A stretch of DNA of 7,495 bases from NCBI GenBank assembly GCA_022825185.1, contig JAJDYK010000169.1:1-7495 (forward strand), written 5' to 3'. This document shows, piece by piece, positions 5,487 to 7,495 of the stretch. Position numbers and translations under genes: made by a program. Under the pieces are notes generated by a model. It was not told the origin of the DNA. It was given only the letters and a program-made list of their open reading frames with translations, and ran no database searches. Position 1 is the stretch's first letter. The number at the start of each line of letters is the position of its first letter. Origin of the DNA: Candidatus Latescibacterota bacterium (GTDB taxonomy: Bacteria; Latescibacterota; UBA2968; UBA8231).

Positions 5487-7495
5487 ATGGGATATTCCAG
5501 CAAACGACTCGTCCAGTCGTCATCTTTCTTTTGCGCCTTGGTTTTTTGCCTCGGCCTTATCGCCGACGGGCGCGAAGCACGCGCCCAACGCAACCAAGGA
5601 TATCGGGTTACCAACAGCAGCATCGTCGTCGAGACCGCCGAGCACTGGCGCAACTGGCAACTACCCGTCCATGCCGTTGACGTGCTACCCGAGGGAGGAG
5701 TCCGACCCCATTACTCGCGCCAGCGCTACAATATCCTCGACGACCAAGATACCTTTACCCGCCCGCTGACCGATTTCAGGCGCAAGAAAAGCGAGCACGC
5801 CATCCTCAATATCGACAGCACCTTCACGCTCGATGTGAAGGGCAACGTCATTACCGACAGAAAAGACAATCCCCTCTATACCCACTTCGCCCGGCCAGGT
5901 ATCAGCCGAGTAGGCTCCAATCCACAAGCGGCGAAAAACATCCTCGATGGCGATCCGAGCACCTACTGGGAACCAGACCGCAACGACCCCCTCGGCAACT
6001 GGTGGATCGAGGTGGACTTGGGCCGGGTCGTGGCCGTCGATGAGATTTTGTTGCACTTCGTAGGCGAAGAACTCGGCGACCCATTCTTGCGCTTCAGGGT
6101 CCTAATAGCGCCCGACCAAGAAGCCATTCTCGAAAATGCCGACGAAGTAGAGTTGGTTCGCGTCGGCGGTACTCAGGCACCCAACCGAGACCAGCGCGAC
6201 TTCAGCTTCGCGCTAGAGCAACCTAAGGGCTCTCCTAGCTGGCGCGGCAGGCTGGTGCAGGTCATTCGCATCGTCGTCACCGATACCCGCGCCGATCGCG
6301 GCACCGAAGTTGATGAGGAGCAGTGGTTAGCCCTCGATCCGTCCGACCAAGGCGACATTCTCTACTTTGTCAAAGACCAGCAGGGTTTTGAGGAACGCTT
6401 GGACCAGAGCCGCCTTGAAGAGCCGGTGGAAACGTTCTACGACAACCTGCCGCCCGAAAGGCAGGGCGCTAAAAAATTCTTCATCCGCGAGCGGCCCCGC
6501 CTAGCCGATATCGAGATTTGGGGCTTTGGCGACAACATCAGTCCAGGGATCGTCGAGGGCGGCGGCAGCCTCTTTCTCTCAGGAGAAAATTTCTCGCCTG
6601 GCCCAGGGTTTGACGGCGATTACAATACCAACTTCCTGCACTTGGTCTGGTCCCCGCTCATTGAACGCGGCGTGCTGACCGTCGATATGGGTGCTTCCTT
6701 CTTCCTCGACGCCATCGCGGTTTCGACTTCGGGGCGGCGGCGCTTTATCGACGGCTATATCATGCGTGGCTCGGATGGGTCGCGGGATTCCTCCGGCCGC
6801 TTAAAGTGGCACCGCATCAGCCCGCGAGAGCGCGAGGACAACAGCGTTGACCGCTATGAGCACCTCTTCGACTCATATGACGGGGTCGAACTCCGCTTCC
6901 TCGAAATGACCGTCGTCTCCGTGGATCCCCGCCGCCGAGGCGGCTACAATACGGGGGCTGATATCGGCGAATACCAGATCTTTTCCCAAGGCTATCCCGC
7001 CGAGGTAGTGCTGACTTCGGACCTGATCGAATTGCCAGCCATTCGCAACTTCGGTCGCATCATCTACGACAGCGAGGTTCCCCCCGGCACCAACCTCGAA
7101 ATTCGCACCCGGTCTGGCGATCTACTGGGCAAAACCATCCGCTACTTCGACAAATCCGGCACCGAAATCACCTTTGATGCTTGGGACGGTTTGCTCGGCA
7201 GTTACAAAGGGCCAATCGACACCTCTTTCGTGCCTGCCAGTGGCTGGAGCCCCTGGAGCCGAACCTATCAGCAGTCTGGAGATCGCGTCACTTCGCCGGG
7301 ATTGCGCAAGTTCTTGCAGATCCAAGTCAAGATGGAGACCACCGACCGCAATAGCGCCGCGGCGATTAACTCCATAGACATCGAACTCGTCAACCCGGTA
7401 GCCTCCAACATAGTGGCCGAGCTATGGCCGCCTGAAGCAACGGTGCCCGGACGGACCGAGACCTTCGAGGTCTTCGTCCAGCCCCAGTTTATAGA
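5487..7495 (+). CDS. Secreted protein with two discoidin (F5/8 type C-like) domains, 3' end outside the window
   Basis: The frame is open without a stop for 669 codons to the window edge. Residues 1-33 form a Sec signal peptide (basic start with KR at 6-7, hydrophobic FFCALVFCLGLIA core, likely cleavage after ARA at 31-33). A first discoidin-like beta-sandwich begins near 137, with LDGDPSTYWEPD (153-164), WWIEVDLGRVVAVDEILLHF (172-191) and a closing strand RLADIEIWGFGD (338-349). The roughly 80 residues at 265-335 look like an insertion. A second, more divergent copy covers about 360-500, with LFLSGENFSPG, LTVDMGASFFLDAIAVSTSG (397-416) and closing GEYQIFSQGY (494-503). Residues 520-635 form another beta-rich unit (PPGTNLEIRTRSGD, SGWSPWSRTY, then RKFLQIQVKM). 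Residues 640-669 look like the start of a further beta domain. Such folds usually bind glycans or cell surfaces. No catalytic domain is visible in this part, so the ligand and role are unknown. It probably has its own promoter. Confidence 0.85.
   Translation, partial: MGYSSKRLVQSSSFFCALVFCLGLIADGREARAQRNQGYRVTNSSIVVETAEHWRNWQLPVHAVDVLPEGGVRPHYSRQRYNILDDQDTFTRPLTDFRRKKSEHAILNIDSTFTLDVKGNVITDRKDNPLYTHFARPGISRVGSNPQAAKNILDGDPSTYWEPDRNDPLGNWWIEVDLGRVVAVDEILLHFVGEELGDPFLRFRVLIAPDQEAILENADEVELVRVGGTQAPNRDQRDFSFALEQPKGSPSWRGRLVQVIRIVVTDTRADRGTEVDEEQWLALDPSDQGDILYFVKDQQGFEERLDQSRLEEPVETFYDNLPPERQGAKKFFIRERPRLADIEIWGFGDNISPGIVEGGGSLFLSGENFSPGPGFDGDYNTNFLHLVWSPLIERGVLTVDMGASFFLDAIAVSTSGRRRFIDGYIMRGSDGSRDSSGRLKWHRISPREREDNSVDRYEHLFDSYDGVELRFLEMTVVSVDPRRRGGYNTGADIGEYQIFSQGYPAEVVLTSDLIELPAIRNFGRIIYDSEVPPGTNLEIRTRSGDLLGKTIRYFDKSGTEITFDAWDGLLGSYKGPIDTSFVPASGWSPWSRTYQQSGDRVTSPGLRKFLQIQVKMETTDRNSAAAINSIDIELVNPVASNIVAELWPPEATVPGRTETFEVFVQPQFI

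Overview
The window is a compact, high-GC, single-strand bacterial region. Three complete genes and one large open-ended gene all read on the + strand. There is no tRNA, rRNA, CRISPR array, insertion sequence or phage gene that I can see. The organism cannot be fixed from sequence alone. GC-rich codon use, Sec and lipoprotein signals and a periplasmic-type foldase point to a Gram-negative-type (two-membrane) bacterium. The large secreted discoidin-like protein recalls ones I associate with uncultivated lineages such as Latescibacterota or Poribacteria, but that placement is a low-confidence impression.

Region 1 (1-3609) is a one-carbon module. An AT-richer leader (1-118) may hold the tail of an upstream gene. 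It is followed by a 640-residue reductive activator of corrinoid enzymes (RACE family: [2Fe-2S] ferredoxin domain plus ASKHA ATPase domain). Two bases after its stop comes a 536-residue methylenetetrahydrofolate reductase that carries a MetV-type cysteine-rich C-terminal domain in the same chain. The pair fits a pathway in which a corrinoid methyltransferase system moves a methyl group to tetrahydrofolate and MetF/MetV oxidises methyl-H4F (or runs in reverse). The methyltransferase and corrinoid protein are not in the window and would be expected upstream.

Region 2 (about 3641-5314) encodes a SurA/PpiC-like parvulin lipoprotein with one clear and one degenerate peptidyl-prolyl isomerase domain. 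It is probably periplasmic and membrane-anchored.

Region 3 (5315-5486) is the only sizeable intergenic gap. It holds a candidate sigma70-type promoter with 17-base spacing, a 10-bp hairpin at the predicted 5' end of the transcript, and the window's only strong Shine-Dalgarno sequence.

Region 4 (5487-7495, runs off the end) encodes a secreted protein with two discoidin (F5/8 type C-like) regions followed by further beta-rich sequence. It is truncated by the window edge at residue 669. The upstream foldase could assist export of such envelope or extracellular proteins, but the apparent separate promoter means co-function is inference only.

No clearly new system is evident. The least familiar elements are the N-terminal four-cysteine region of the corrinoid activator, the fused MetF-MetV architecture, and the leader hairpin in front of the discoidin gene.
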